Positions 9,278-18,769 of a DNA stretch of 64,000 bases are shown in pieces. The notes below the pieces were generated by a model. That model saw only the letters and a list, made by a program, of their open reading frames with translations. It did no database searches and was not told the DNA's origin. Each line of letters opens with the position of its first letter. The stretch's first letter is position 1. Location of the stretch: contig CALWLA010000001.1 of the NCBI GenBank assembly GCA_944381405.1, positions 1 to 64,000 on the forward strand. The letters are read 5' to 3'. The DNA is from an uncultured Lachnospiraceae bacterium (GTDB lineage: Bacteria; Bacillota; Clostridia; Lachnospirales; Lachnospiraceae). The position numbers and the translations under genes are program-made.

Positions 9278-9316
9278 AAAAAAGCTTTCCGGCACAGCAG
9301 GCTGGAAAGCTTTTTT
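9278..9316. terminator. bidirectional terminator between araC-type gene and upp
   Basis: AAAAAAGCTTTCC (9278-9290) pairs with GGAAAGCTTTTTT (9304-9316). The stem is flanked by A and T runs, so it can terminate both the plus-strand regulator and the minus-strand upp transcript. Confidence 0.85.
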
Positions 9317-9355
9317 CGAAGGTCCGCCCAGGAGCGCGTTCCTCCGCCGTTTTGT

Positions 9356-9997
9356 TTATTTTGTTCCGAAGATCCGGTCCCCCGCATCCCCAAGGCCCGG
9401 ACAGATATAGGCCCGCTCATTCAATCCCCGGTCGATGTGGCCGATATAGATCTCCACATCCGGATGGGCCTCGTGAAGCTTTTTCACGCCCTCCGGCGCA
9501 GCGATGATGGCCAGAAACTTGATGTGCTTGCCGCCGTGCTTCTTGATCTGAGACACCGCGTCCACGGCGGAGCCGCCGGTGGCCAGCATGGGATCCGTCA
9601 CCAGGATGAGCCGTTCCTCGATGGGGCTCGGCAGCTTGCAGAAGTATTCGTGAGGCTCATGCGTCTCCTCATCCCGGTACATGCCGATATGCCCCACCTT
9701 GGCGGAGGGGGTCAGGGCCAGCACCCCCGGCACCATGCCCAGTCCCGCCCGCAGGATGGGCACCACCGCCAGCTTCCTGCCGGAAAGGGCCGGGCTCTTG
9801 CAGCTTTCGATGGGAGTCTCCACCTCTATCTCCTGCATGGGCAGGTCTGAAAGGGCCTCATAGCCCATGAGCATGCCCAGTTCCTCCACGATCTTCCGGA
9901 ATTCGTTGGTTCCGGTATGCCGGTTCCGAAGGATGGTAATCTTGTGCTGTACCAGGGGATGGGTCAGCTCGTATACGTTTTCATGGATCTTTTTCAC
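9356..9997 (-). CDS. upp: uracil phosphoribosyltransferase
   Basis: 213 residues, close to the usual 208-210. It has [13 protein letters not shown] at the N-terminus, the PRPP-binding loop [15 protein letters not shown] and the C-terminal uracil-binding [13 protein letters not shown]. It makes UMP from uracil and PRPP for pyrimidine salvage. The gene follows the 10032-10709 gene by about 34 nt and ends at a bidirectional terminator. Confidence 0.97.
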   Translation of the reverse strand: MKKIHENVYELTHPLVQHKITILRNRHTGTNEFRKIVEELGMLMGYEALSDLPMQEIEVETPIESCKSPALSGRKLAVVPILRAGLGMVPGVLALTPSAKVGHIGMYRDEETHEPHEYFCKLPSPIEERLILVTDPMLATGGSAVDAVSQIKKHGGKHIKFLAIIAAPEGVKKLHEAHPDVEIYIGHIDRGLNERAYICPGLGDAGDRIFGTK

Positions 9998-10031
9998 CTT
10001 GTTCTCGCTCCTTTCCTGCAGGCCTTCGGCC

Positions 10032-10709
10032 TTATGCTTCCCGCTTTTTTGCGATCTCGCCCTGCTTTTTATAGATGCTGTTTTCCGGCACCACGCCTCT
10101 TACGGAGGACAGGGGATAGATATTGGTATTCCTTCCGATAACGGTACCCGGATTTAAAACGGAGCCGCAGCCCACTTCTACATGGTCTCCCAGCACCGCG
10201 CCGAACTTTTTGAAGCCCGTCTCCAGGTCCTCTCCGGGAAGATGGACCTTCACCGGCTGTTTGTCGGATTTGACATTGGAGGTGATGCTGCCTGCCCCCA
10301 TGTGGGACTTATAGCCCAGCACAGAGTCTCCCACATAGTTGTAGTGAGGCACCTGGACGTTATCGAACAGAATCACGTTTTTCAGCTCCGTGGAGTTTCC
10401 CACCACGCAGTTTGCTCCGATCAGGGCGGAGCCCCGGATAAAGGCGCAGTGCCTTACCTCTGTCTCCGGTCCGATGATGCAGGGGCCTGCAATATAGGCG
10501 GAGGGAAATACCTTTGCGGTCTTGTGGATCCAGACTTCCTCTGCGGGATGCAGGTATTCCTCCTCGGAAAGCCCTGCCCCAAGCTTTCGGATAAAGTCCT
10601 TGATCTTCGGCAGCACCTCCCAGGGATATGTACAGCCCGCAAACAATTCTGCCGCCTCCGTATGCTGAAGATCCAGCAATCCTTCGATCTTTAGCGTTTC
10701 TTTCGTCAT
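10032..10709 (-). CDS. left-handed beta-helix protein, UDP-GlcNAc pyrophosphorylase/acetyltransferase-like
   Basis: 225 residues. After a short N-terminal part ([14 protein letters not shown]) come hexapeptide repeats of the LbetaH type (for example [64 protein letters not shown]). These resemble the C-terminal half of GlmU and sugar-phosphate nucleotidylyltransferases, but the N-terminal nucleotidyltransferase domain is absent. Acyl or nucleotidyl transfer in cell-wall precursor synthesis is likely, and the exact substrate cannot be read from the sequence. It lies between upp and topB in the same orientation. Confidence 0.7.
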   Translation of the reverse strand: MTKETLKIEGLLDLQHTEAAELFAGCTYPWEVLPKIKDFIRKLGAGLSEEEYLHPAEEVWIHKTAKVFPSAYIAGPCIIGPETEVRHCAFIRGSALIGANCVVGNSTELKNVILFDNVQVPHYNYVGDSVLGYKSHMGAGSITSNVKSDKQPVKVHLPGEDLETGFKKFGAVLGDHVEVGCGSVLNPGTVIGRNTNIYPLSSVRGVVPENSIYKKQGEIAKKREA

Positions 10710-10739
10710 ACTTTCTGTTCCTCCTGCCGCCCTGCGGCC

Positions 10740-12839
10740 TCATCCTTCCGGATGCTTTTCTTTCTTTCTTTCCGATGATCGTTTTGCAGTTTCCTGCTCC
10801 CTATAAAAAGCCGGGATCCGGGCCAGGTAGCTGCGCATCTGGGATTCGTTGCGCACTGCCTTTACCGCCTCCGTCCGCTTCCGCACAAAGGCATCCAGCT
10901 TTTCCATGTATTCTGCTTCGCTGACGCTGCCCTCCGCCACATAGGAAAGTCCCTTTTCCCAGCTGGCGGTAAGCTCCGGGTTCAGCAACTTCGGAATGGA
11001 AGCCTGCACCACGTCGTTCACCATTTCTCCGAACATGGTGGGGGTAATTACCTGGGTCTTCTGGTTGAGCTGCAGATACTTGATGTTCACCAGCTTTTTC
11101 AGGATCTCCGCCCTGGTGGCGGAGGTGCCGATGCCGCTGCCCTTGATCTGGGCTCTGAGCTCCTCGTCCTCGATGAGCTGTCCCGCGTTTTCCATAGCCA
11201 GGATCATGGAGCCGGAAGTGTAGCGCTTCGGGGGAGAGGTCTCCCCCTCCTTTACGGAAAAACCCTTAAGGTCTATTATATCACCTTTTTTCAGTTTTTC
11301 CGCAATGGTTTTTGCCTCGTCCCCGGATACGGCAGAGGCTTCCTGTTCGCCGCTTTCTCCGGCGGTTTTTCCGGCGTTCTCCCCGCCCGAATCAGGACTT
11401 TTTCCCATGACCTCCAGATACCCTGGCTTTATCAGGGCTTTCAGGTTGGTATAAAACCGCTCCCGGCTTTGAAAGGGCTTCCCCGCCCCATCCTGTCCCT
11501 CCGCCTCCAGAAGCACCGTAAGGCTCAGCTTCCGGTATTCCGCAGGGGGATAAAAAATGCTCAAAAACCGACGGCAGATCCGCTCATAGACCTGCCGGGC
11601 CACCGGCGACAGGGAGCCCAGGGCGGAAAGGCCCTGTCCCGTAGGGATGATGGCGTAATGGTCCGTAATGGCCTTGTCGTTCACATACCGGGTCTTTCCG
11701 AGGCTCTCATACCGCTTTTCCGAAAGAATCGTCTCCGCAAAGGCGGAAACCTGGGGCACGTTCCGAAGCCCCGCCAGATTTTTTCCGATCTCCTTTGCCA
11801 CCGCCGTGGACAGCACCCTGGCGTCGGTCCTGGGGTAGGTGGTGAGCTTTTTTTCGTAAAGCTCCTGGGCGATCTTCAGGGTATTGTCCGGGCTGATCTT
11901 GTAGAGCTTCGCGCATTCGTTCTGCAGCTCCGCCAGGTTGAACAAAAGGGGCGGGTATTTGCTTTCCTTTTTCTTCGTCAGGCTCTCCAGCACTCCGGTC
12001 TCAGGCAGCGCCCGGATCAGGGCCTCCGCATCCTCCCGCTTCTGGAAGCCGTTTTCCTTATACAGCAGCGGAGAAGCCTCGTACCGGCTCCCCTCTCCGG
12101 CCCGCCATTCTGCGGAAAAAGCTGCCCCCTTTCCCTCCGCCTCTGCCACTACCCGGTAAAAGGGGGTCTTTACAAAGGCCCTGATCTCCCGTTCCCGCCG
12201 CACCACCATCCCCAGCACGCAGGTCATGACCCTGCCTGCGGAGATCACCGCATAGGGCTGGCCCGTGGCCCCGGCCAGCAGGTTTCCGTATTTCAGGGTC
12301 AGCACCCTGGAAAAATTGATGCCCATGAGGTAATCTTCTTTGGCCCTGAGAAAGGCGGAGGCGGAAAGATTGTCGTAGCTTGCTTCCGGCTTTGCCTCCC
12401 GGATGCCCCGGAGGATTTCCTCCTCCGTCTGGGAGTCGATCCAGACCCGCAGCTTTTCCTTTCCGGAAACCCCGGCCATCATGTCCACCAGACGGTAAAT
12501 GTATTCTCCCTCCCGCCCGGAGTCGGTGCAGACGTAGATCCGGCTTACGTCCTTTCGGTTCAAAAGCCCGGATACGATGTCGAACTGTTTTTTTACCCCT
12601 GGAATCACCTCGTAGAGGAATTTATCCGGGATAAAGGGCAGGGTGGAGAGGCTCCATTTTTTCAACGCTCCGTCGTAGCGCTCCGGATACGACATGGTGA
12701 CGAGATGCCCTACGCACCACGTCACCACATAGCTGTCGTTTTCCATATAGCCGTCCCTGCGGGGGGCGTTCATCCGGAGGGCCTTTGCAAACTCCGCAGC
12801 CACGGAGGGTTTTTCCGCAATAAATAAATCCTTTCCCAT
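10740..12839 (-). CDS. topB: DNA topoisomerase III (type IA)
   Basis: 699 residues. The N-terminal TOPRIM domain starts LFIAEKPSVAAEFAKAL and carries acidic metal ligands in CTDSGREGEYIYR. The active-site tyrosine is Tyr335 in KLTTYPRTDARVLS. The C-terminal part contains GIGTSATRAEIL and lacks an obvious zinc finger. It decatenates and relaxes negatively supercoiled DNA by single-strand passage. It begins about 6 nt downstream of parC, so the topoisomerase genes parE-parC-topB appear to form one transcription unit. Confidence 0.95.
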   Translation of the reverse strand: MGKDLFIAEKPSVAAEFAKALRMNAPRRDGYMENDSYVVTWCVGHLVTMSYPERYDGALKKWSLSTLPFIPDKFLYEVIPGVKKQFDIVSGLLNRKDVSRIYVCTDSGREGEYIYRLVDMMAGVSGKEKLRVWIDSQTEEEILRGIREAKPEASYDNLSASAFLRAKEDYLMGINFSRVLTLKYGNLLAGATGQPYAVISAGRVMTCVLGMVVRREREIRAFVKTPFYRVVAEAEGKGAAFSAEWRAGEGSRYEASPLLYKENGFQKREDAEALIRALPETGVLESLTKKKESKYPPLLFNLAELQNECAKLYKISPDNTLKIAQELYEKKLTTYPRTDARVLSTAVAKEIGKNLAGLRNVPQVSAFAETILSEKRYESLGKTRYVNDKAITDHYAIIPTGQGLSALGSLSPVARQVYERICRRFLSIFYPPAEYRKLSLTVLLEAEGQDGAGKPFQSRERFYTNLKALIKPGYLEVMGKSPDSGGENAGKTAGESGEQEASAVSGDEAKTIAEKLKKGDIIDLKGFSVKEGETSPPKRYTSGSMILAMENAGQLIEDEELRAQIKGSGIGTSATRAEILKKLVNIKYLQLNQKTQVITPTMFGEMVNDVVQASIPKLLNPELTASWEKGLSYVAEGSVSEAEYMEKLDAFVRKRTEAVKAVRNESQMRSYLARIPAFYREQETAKRSSERKKEKHPEG

Positions 12840-12845
12840 ACCGCC

Positions 12846-15086
12846 TTAGCTCCGCTGCTTTGTGCCGCTGCCGCCCCGGACAGAGGTCCGCAGATTTTTC
12901 AGATGGACCTCCTTCTGTCCGTATTGTACGACGGAATCCTCCCGGACGATGGAGGCGCCCTCCAGAAGGGCTCCCTTTGAGAGCTTGATGCCCCTGACGC
13001 CCTTGGTGGCCTTTTTCAGGATGGGCACGTCGTCCAGAGCAAACCGCAGGAAATAGCCGTTGTCCGTCCAGAGGACCACCGTATTGGAGCCGATCTCCTC
13101 CACCGGCTGGATGGACGCCACAAGGTCTTCTTCCTCCAGCTTTGTAGCCGCCACGGTCCGGTTATTGGTTTCAAATTCCTCTGCAGCCACCTGCTTCACA
13201 TACCCATTCCTTGTGGCAAAGAGGAGGTTTTTGTCCTTCAGGTTTTCCAAGGCCTCCAGATAGACGATCTCCTCCTCTGCGGCGGAATACCTGGAGAGAT
13301 TGTCGATGGGGACGCCCTTGTCCTTCAGTTTTTTCTGAGGCACGTCGGCGCACTTCAGCTGATGCATGGAGCCCTTGTCCGTAAAGAGCAGGATGCGGCC
13401 CGTGTTCATGCAGGGGATCACAAAACGGTTCTCTCCCTCCACCGTTTCCCGGTTCCGCTCGTATACCCCAGGATCCAGGAGCTTGGCATAGCCCAGCCGG
13501 TCCATCACAAAGACGCAGGGGGCCTCTGCAAGCTTCTCCTCTTCGTAGACCGCTTCCTCTCCATCCTCGATGAGGGTGCGGCGGGGCGTTCCGTATTCCT
13601 CCTTGATCTTCCGGAGATCCTCCTTGATCAGCTCCTCCCTTTTTTCCTTTCCGGAGATGATCTGTTTATATTCTTTGATGCGCTTTACCGTTTCCCGATG
13701 GGCCTTTTCCAGCTCCATGATCTCCAGCCCGATGAGCCGGTACAGCTTTAACTCCAGGATGGCCTCCGCCTGCCGGGGCGTAAAATGCAGCTTTTCCGCA
13801 TCGGCCCTGAGGCTCTCGTCCTTGAATACGATTCCTGCGGTATCTCCCTTTGTGAGGCAGTTCTCCGCGTCCTTCCGCTTTCTGGATCCCCGGATCACGG
13901 CGATCACCAGATCGATGATGTTGCAGGCGGCAATAAGACCCTCCTGCACCTCCCGTTTTTCCTCCTCCTTTTCCAGAAGGGCCCGGTACTTCCGGTCCAG
14001 AAGCTGATGCTGGAACCGGAGCCACTCCGAAAGGATCCGGGGAAGGCTCATGACCTCCGGCCTGCCGTCGCAGATGGCCAGCATGTTCACGCCGAAGGTG
14101 TCCTCCAGCTTGGTCTTTTTATAAAGGATATTGGTGATGCGGCTGATATCCGCATCCTTCTTGAGCTCCAGGAAAATGCTCACCCCGTCTCCGGCGGTGG
14201 CGTTTCCGATATCCGTGATCTCCGGCAGCTTTTTCGCCTCCACCAGCTCCGCCGTATCGGACATGAACTTGCCGATGCCCGCGCCGATCATGGTGTAGGG
14301 GATCTCCGTCACCACAAGCTTGTCCTTTTCGCTCCGCTTTTTCCCGGGTTCAAAAGAAAGCCTGCCCCGGAGCTTGAGCCTGCCGCTTCCGGTCTCGTAG
14401 ATGGCCGCAAGGTCGGACTTGTTGGCGATGATGCCGCCGGTGGGAAAATCCGGACCCGGCATGATCTCAAGCATCTCCGGCACGCTCATATCAGGGCGGT
14501 CCACATAGGCGACGCAGAGATCGCAAAGCTCCGCCAGGTTATGGCAGGGCACGGAGGTGGTCATGCCTACCGCGATGCCCTCGGAGCCGTTCAATAGGAA
14601 ATTGGGGATCCGCACCGGCAGCACCACCGGCTCTTCCTCTGTGTTGGTATAGGCCGGCATGAAATCCACGGATTTGTCCAGGTCCCGGAGGAACACGTCG
14701 TCGGTGAACTTCCGCAGCTTTGCCTCGGTATAACGGTAGGCTGCGGCGCTGTCTCCCTCGATGGAACCGAAGTTGCCCTTGCCGTCCACCAGGGGCACGG
14801 ACTTTTTGAAGGGCTGGGCCATCACCACCATGGTTTCATAAATGGAGGAATCCCCGTGGGGATGGAAGCGTCCCATACAGTCGCCTGCGATCCTGGCGGA
14901 CTTCATCTCCTTTTTGTCATGGTTGACATGAAGATCGTTCATGTCGTAAAGCAGACGCCGCTGCACCGGCTTTAAGCCGTCCCGGATATCCGGCACCGCT
15001 CTGGCAGTGATGACGGACATGGAGTAGTCCAGGTAGGACCGCTGCATTTCTTCGCTGTACTCTGTTTTTAAAATCTTTTCTGCCAT
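12846..15086 (-). CDS. parC: DNA topoisomerase IV subunit A
   Basis: 746 residues. The N-terminal breakage-reunion domain contains RALPDIRDGLKPVQRR-like sequence, HPHGDSSIYETM and the DNA-cleaving tyrosine Tyr119 in AAAYRYTEAKL. Residues Ser80 and Glu84, equivalent to quinolone-resistance positions, look wild type. The C-terminal beta-pinwheel is short and no GyrA-box (QRRGGKG) is seen, so ParC rather than GyrA is favoured. It works with the ParE subunit encoded 57 nt upstream to decatenate chromosomes. Confidence 0.9.
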   Translation of the reverse strand: MAEKILKTEYSEEMQRSYLDYSMSVITARAVPDIRDGLKPVQRRLLYDMNDLHVNHDKKEMKSARIAGDCMGRFHPHGDSSIYETMVVMAQPFKKSVPLVDGKGNFGSIEGDSAAAYRYTEAKLRKFTDDVFLRDLDKSVDFMPAYTNTEEEPVVLPVRIPNFLLNGSEGIAVGMTTSVPCHNLAELCDLCVAYVDRPDMSVPEMLEIMPGPDFPTGGIIANKSDLAAIYETGSGRLKLRGRLSFEPGKKRSEKDKLVVTEIPYTMIGAGIGKFMSDTAELVEAKKLPEITDIGNATAGDGVSIFLELKKDADISRITNILYKKTKLEDTFGVNMLAICDGRPEVMSLPRILSEWLRFQHQLLDRKYRALLEKEEEKREVQEGLIAACNIIDLVIAVIRGSRKRKDAENCLTKGDTAGIVFKDESLRADAEKLHFTPRQAEAILELKLYRLIGLEIMELEKAHRETVKRIKEYKQIISGKEKREELIKEDLRKIKEEYGTPRRTLIEDGEEAVYEEEKLAEAPCVFVMDRLGYAKLLDPGVYERNRETVEGENRFVIPCMNTGRILLFTDKGSMHQLKCADVPQKKLKDKGVPIDNLSRYSAAEEEIVYLEALENLKDKNLLFATRNGYVKQVAAEEFETNNRTVAATKLEEEDLVASIQPVEEIGSNTVVLWTDNGYFLRFALDDVPILKKATKGVRGIKLSKGALLEGASIVREDSVVQYGQKEVHLKNLRTSVRGGSGTKQRS

Positions 15087-15143
15087 TTATATCAACTCTC
15101 TGTTATTCTCTCGTTTCCTGCGGAAAGCTTCTGCCAAAAAGAC

Positions 15144-17072
15144 TTACCAGTCAAGCTCCGCTTCCCGGGCGTGATCGTAAATGAACTGCCGCCGGGGAGC
15201 GACCTCGGAGCCCATCAGCATCTCCGTCACCTCGGAGGCAAGCCTTGCGTCCTCGATCTCCACCTGCTTCAGCACCCGCCGCTCCGGATCCAGGGTGGTG
15301 GCCCAAAGGTCCGGCGGATCCATCTCTCCCAGGCCCTTGAAACGCTTCAGGTCAAAGGTGGAGGGATCGTGTTCCTTCTGATATTTCATAAGCTCCCGGT
15401 CATCGTAAAGATACCTGGGCTCTCCGCCCTTTTTCTTGGGGGTCACCAGATAAAGGGGCGGCATGGAAACGTACACATGGCCGTTATAAATAAGCTCCGG
15501 CATGAACCGGTAGAAAAAGGTCAGAAGCAGGGTGTCGATGTGGCTGCCGTCCACGTCCGCATCCGTCATGAGGATGATCTTGTGGTACCGAAGCTTTGAG
15601 ATGTCGAAATCATTTCCGTAGCCCTCGGAAAAACCGCAGCCAAAGGTGTTGATCATGGTCTTGATCTCCGCGTTGGCCAGGACCTTGTCGATGGAGGCCT
15701 TTTCCACGTTCAGAATCTTGCCCCGGATGGGGAGGATGGCCTGGAATTCCCGGTTCCGTCCCGTTCCGGCGGAGCCGCCTGCAGAATCTCCCTCTACGAT
15801 AAAGATCTCGCATTTTTCCGGATCCTTGCAGGTGCAGACCTTCAGCTTCCCGTTGGAGTCAAAGCTGAACTTCGGACGGGAAAGCATGTTGGTCTTGGCC
15901 TTTTCCTCCTGCTTGCGGATCTTGGCGGATTTTTCCGCGCAGGCGATGATGTTCTTCACCACCTCCACGTTCCGGTCAAAATAATGCTCCAGCTTTTCTC
16001 CCGTCACCGCAGCCACGGCAGAGGCCGCCTCCGCAGAGGCCAGCTTGGTTTTGGTCTGGCCCTCAAAGATGGGGTCCGGGTATTTCAGGGCGATGACGCA
16101 GGTCATGCCGTTTCTGGTATCGGAGCCGGTGAAATTGTCGTCCTTTTCCTTCAGGATCCCCAGCTGACGGGCATAGAGGTTTATGAGCTGGGTGAATTTG
16201 GTCTTGAAGCCCGTGATATGGGTGCCCCCCTCCTGGGTGAAGATGTTGTTGCAGAAGCCATGGATATTTTCCTCAAAGGCGTCCACGAACTGAATGCACA
16301 CCTCCACCTCGGAGCCCTCATAGCTGTCCTTGAAGTAGATCACCGGGGTCACCGGGGTCTGACCCTTGTTGAGCCCCTCCACATAGGCCTTAAGGCCCTC
16401 GGGCTCGTGGAAGGTCTTATGCTCCTCTGTCTCTCCACGCAGGTCCGCGTATTCGATGGTAAGCTCCGGATTGAGATAGGCGGTCTCATGGAGCCTGGAT
16501 TTCAGCCAGTCCGCCCGGAACTGGGTCCGCTCGAAGATTTCCTCGTCCGGCATGAAATTGATGCGGGTGCCGGTGTGCTTTGATTTTCCCACCACGGGAA
16601 GCAATCCCTTTTCCAGCTTGGTGGTGGGAATGCCCCGCTCATAGGTATCCCGGTACAAAAGCCCGTCTCTGGATACCTCCACCGTCATATGGCTGGAAAG
16701 GGCGTTCACCACCGAGGAGCCCACGCCGTGAAGGCCGCCGGAGGTCTTGTAGGAGGAATGGTCAAACTTGCCGCCGGCATGCAGGGTGGTGAGGATCACC
16801 CGCACCGCGGAAACCCCCTTCTGGTGCAGATCCACCGGAAGGCCTCTTCCGTCGTCCTCCACGGTGCAGGAGCCGTCCGCCTCCAGGGTCACCCGGATGT
16901 TTTTGCAAAATCCCGCCAGGTGCTCGTCCACGGAGTTGTCCAGGATCTCGTAGATCAGGTGATTCAGTCCCTTCTGGCCCACGCCGCCGATGTACATACC
17001 GGGACGGGCCCGGACAGGATCCAGCCCCTCCAGTACCGTTATGCTGTCTGCGTTGTATTGTGCCTTTGCCAT
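15144..17072 (-). CDS. parE: DNA topoisomerase IV subunit B
   Basis: 642 residues, the length of ParE/GyrB without the proteobacterial insertion. It has the GHKL ATPase start VLEGLDPVRARPGMYIGG, the DDGRGLPVD motif, and the TOPRIM domain with EGDSAGGSAGTGRNREFQAI and PIRGKILNVEKA. The C-terminus ends in a PRRQFIYDHAREAELDW tail. The subunit hydrolyses ATP for strand passage. It is assigned as ParE because its partner gene lacks the GyrA-box; a full gyrase pair is presumably elsewhere in the genome. Confidence 0.9.
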   Translation of the reverse strand: MAKAQYNADSITVLEGLDPVRARPGMYIGGVGQKGLNHLIYEILDNSVDEHLAGFCKNIRVTLEADGSCTVEDDGRGLPVDLHQKGVSAVRVILTTLHAGGKFDHSSYKTSGGLHGVGSSVVNALSSHMTVEVSRDGLLYRDTYERGIPTTKLEKGLLPVVGKSKHTGTRINFMPDEEIFERTQFRADWLKSRLHETAYLNPELTIEYADLRGETEEHKTFHEPEGLKAYVEGLNKGQTPVTPVIYFKDSYEGSEVEVCIQFVDAFEENIHGFCNNIFTQEGGTHITGFKTKFTQLINLYARQLGILKEKDDNFTGSDTRNGMTCVIALKYPDPIFEGQTKTKLASAEAASAVAAVTGEKLEHYFDRNVEVVKNIIACAEKSAKIRKQEEKAKTNMLSRPKFSFDSNGKLKVCTCKDPEKCEIFIVEGDSAGGSAGTGRNREFQAILPIRGKILNVEKASIDKVLANAEIKTMINTFGCGFSEGYGNDFDISKLRYHKIILMTDADVDGSHIDTLLLTFFYRFMPELIYNGHVYVSMPPLYLVTPKKKGGEPRYLYDDRELMKYQKEHDPSTFDLKRFKGLGEMDPPDLWATTLDPERRVLKQVEIEDARLASEVTEMLMGSEVAPRRQFIYDHAREAELDW

Positions 17073-17106
17073 GTAAATCCTCCGACTAAAAAATCATCAG
17101 CTAAAA

Positions 17107-17135
17107 AGTATAACAAAAAAAAGAGGCGGAGGCAA
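17107..17135 (-). promoter_or_regulatory. promoter of parE-parC-topB
   Basis: TTGCCT (17130-17135) and TATACT (17107-17112) on the minus strand are separated by exactly 17 bp and lie about 35 nt upstream of the parE start. The promoter overlaps the hairpin position of the neighbouring operon's terminator region. Confidence 0.6.
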
Positions 17136-17142
17136 GTCCGCC
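17114..17142 (-). terminator. terminator of the degV-ferredoxin-HAD operon
   Basis: GGCGGA (17125-17130) pairs with TCCGCC (17137-17142). On the minus strand the hairpin is followed by a run of T residues opposite 17115-17122. It lies 11 nt beyond the stop codon of the HAD gene. Confidence 0.8.
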
Positions 17143-17152
17143 TGAAAAGCGC

Positions 17153-17629
17153 TTATCCCCGCAGGGTGGCGATGAGCCGGGAGGGCTTTTGCAGAAGCAT
17201 CAGGGCGTCCAGCATGCTCAGGCATACCACGTCCGCCGCCCCTAAAAGAGCGCCAAAGCTGCCCTCCTGCCCCAGGACCGCGATGGAAAGACCCGCTTCG
17301 GACAGCATGGGCAGATCGTTCCTGCCGTTTCCGATGGCGCAGACCCCCTCCGGCCCAAGGCCCCGGATGATCTCCAGCTTGGAGGCCGCAGCCTTGTCGG
17401 AAGGAAAGGTCATGATCTGCAGGGGAAGCCCCGTGGCCCCGCATTCCGCTGCTGCGGTGCCGTGGGTATCCGCCGTCAGCACAAACAGCCGAAGGTCCCT
17501 GGCAAGGGCTGAAAGGGGCTCCAGAAGCTCCGGCAATACCTTTCCGTCCCGGGCGATGGTTCCGTTGTAATCCATCACCAGATGGCGAAGCTCCAGTGTT
17601 CCGTATCCGGGAATGTCGATCTTAAGCAT
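17153..17629 (-). CDS. HAD-superfamily phosphatase, soluble P-type-ATPase-like
   Basis: The start is the ATG at 17629, which overlaps the end of the ferredoxin gene by 8 nt; the longer upstream frame is out-of-gene sequence. The 158-residue protein has HAD motif I VMDYNGTIARDG (nucleophile Asp in DYNGT), motif II VLTADTHG, and motif IV GNGRNDLPMLSEAGLSIAV, without a cap domain. It resembles the soluble catalytic domain of P-type ATPases (COG4087). It probably dephosphorylates a small metabolite of unknown identity. It is the last gene of its operon before a terminator. Confidence 0.82.
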   Translation of the reverse strand: MLKIDIPGYGTLELRHLVMDYNGTIARDGKVLPELLEPLSALARDLRLFVLTADTHGTAAAECGATGLPLQIMTFPSDKAAASKLEIIRGLGPEGVCAIGNGRNDLPMLSEAGLSIAVLGQEGSFGALLGAADVVCLSMLDALMLLQKPSRLIATLRG

Positions 17630-17867
17630 TCTGCAGCATGGCCTCCTCTGCCTTTTCGGCGATCTCGATGCCGTCGATGCCCTTGGGGCACACCTCCGTG
17701 CAGGCGCCGCAGCGCAGGCACTCCTCATAAAGCTCCGGGCTGTAGGCAAAGCCCTGGAGGGTCATGCTGTGTTCCTTTAAGATGGCCGGGCACACGGCGG
17801 TGCATTCCCCGCAGTCAAAGCAGGCTCCCGCCAGCATCCGCAGCTTGTAAACAACCTTACTGTCCAT
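17622..17867 (-). CDS. 2[4Fe-4S] ferredoxin-like protein
   Basis: 81 residues from the ATG at 17867, chosen because GAGGAG lies about 9-10 nt upstream; an in-frame ATG 13 codons earlier lacks this site. Two clusters of the form C-x2-C-x2-C-x3-C-P are visible (CFDCGECTAVCP and CLRCGACTEVCP), enough to ligate two [4Fe-4S] clusters as in HdrC-type electron carriers. It overlaps the HAD gene, so the two are translationally coupled. The redox partner is not apparent. Confidence 0.88.
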   Translation of the reverse strand: MDSKVVYKLRMLAGACFDCGECTAVCPAILKEHSMTLQGFAYSPELYEECLRCGACTEVCPKGIDGIEIAEKAEEAMLQNA

Positions 17868-17932
17868 ATATCTATGATCTCCTCGATAACATTTCTTTTC
17901 CGGCAAAGGGCCGCAGCGCCGGGTTCCTGGCT

Positions 17933-18769
17933 TTAATACTGAAAGGCGATTCCCAGCGCCCCGGGGCCCAGATTGGCGGCTCCCGGGCAGCCGATGCAGT
18001 TGGTCAGAAGCTCTGCCGGATGATACCGGCGCAAAAGCTCTCCTTTTGCATACGCCAGAAGCGCCTGATCGTCTCCGTGAACGATGCCCATCAGCTTCCC
18101 CTCATGGTCCGTCCCATACTGTCCTGCCAGCTCCAGAAGCCGTTCCACCGCATCCTCCGGTTTATGCTCCCGCTCTACGATGGAGATCCTGCCCTGGGGA
18201 TTGATCTCAAAGACAGGAAAGGCCTCCTGCTCCCCAAAGGGGTTCGCCCCGGCCTTACAGGGGAAATACCCGGACAAAAACTCCGGCTGCGCCAGGGTAA
18301 AGATCAGCTTCAGATGCCTGCAGTCAAAGTGGAGCTTGTTGATCACCCGGTCCCGGGAAGCGCCCTCCGCCGCCTCCTTTGCGGCAGCCAGTACAGGAAG
18401 TCCCAGGCCGAAGGAAACCTCCTTGGAATCCAACAGATATATCTCCGCCTCCGGGTATCGTTCTTCTGTTCTTGCCTTTGCAGCCTCTGCCTGCCGGAGG
18501 TTCTCCGAAAGCTCCCGGGAGGGGCCGCAGTATACCGCCGTCTCTCCCTCTTCCGCGCACTGGCAGAAGGCGCTGTAATAGGCTTCCTCTGAGATCGGTC
18601 CTACCACCGCCCGCTTTCCGCTGCGCAGAAGTCCGTAAAATTCCTTCAGATCGGAATAGCTTTCTCCGCCGGGAAAGGTCACCGGGGAGGGAAGCTGCAG
18701 GATATGATATTTTTTCTCCAGCTCCTCCGGAATGTCCGCCGAAAGATCCGTGATACATCTTAATCTCAT
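17933..18769 (-). CDS. DegV-family fatty-acid-binding protein
   Basis: 278 residues from the ATG at 18769, which has GGGAGGAG about 8 nt upstream and overlaps the preceding stop codon by 4 nt (ATGA). It begins with MRLRCITDLSADIPEE, the DegV start, and contains ALLAYAKGEL and NCIGCPGAANLGPGALGIAF in place of the usual ending of the lipid-binding pocket domain. DegV proteins bind long-chain acyl groups, and some serve as FakB subunits of fatty-acid kinase. A FakA partner is not in the window. Confidence 0.85.
   Translation of the reverse strand: MRLRCITDLSADIPEELEKKYHILQLPSPVTFPGGESYSDLKEFYGLLRSGKRAVVGPISEEAYYSAFCQCAEEGETAVYCGPSRELSENLRQAEAAKARTEERYPEAEIYLLDSKEVSFGLGLPVLAAAKEAAEGASRDRVINKLHFDCRHLKLIFTLAQPEFLSGYFPCKAGANPFGEQEAFPVFEINPQGRISIVEREHKPEDAVERLLELAGQYGTDHEGKLMGIVHGDDQALLAYAKGELLRRYHPAELLTNCIGCPGAANLGPGALGIAFQY

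Noticed and set aside
16580..17570. Plus-strand ORFs across the parE start and HAD gene
   Set aside because: They lie opposite well-supported minus-strand genes, have no ribosome binding site and show no recognisable protein family.
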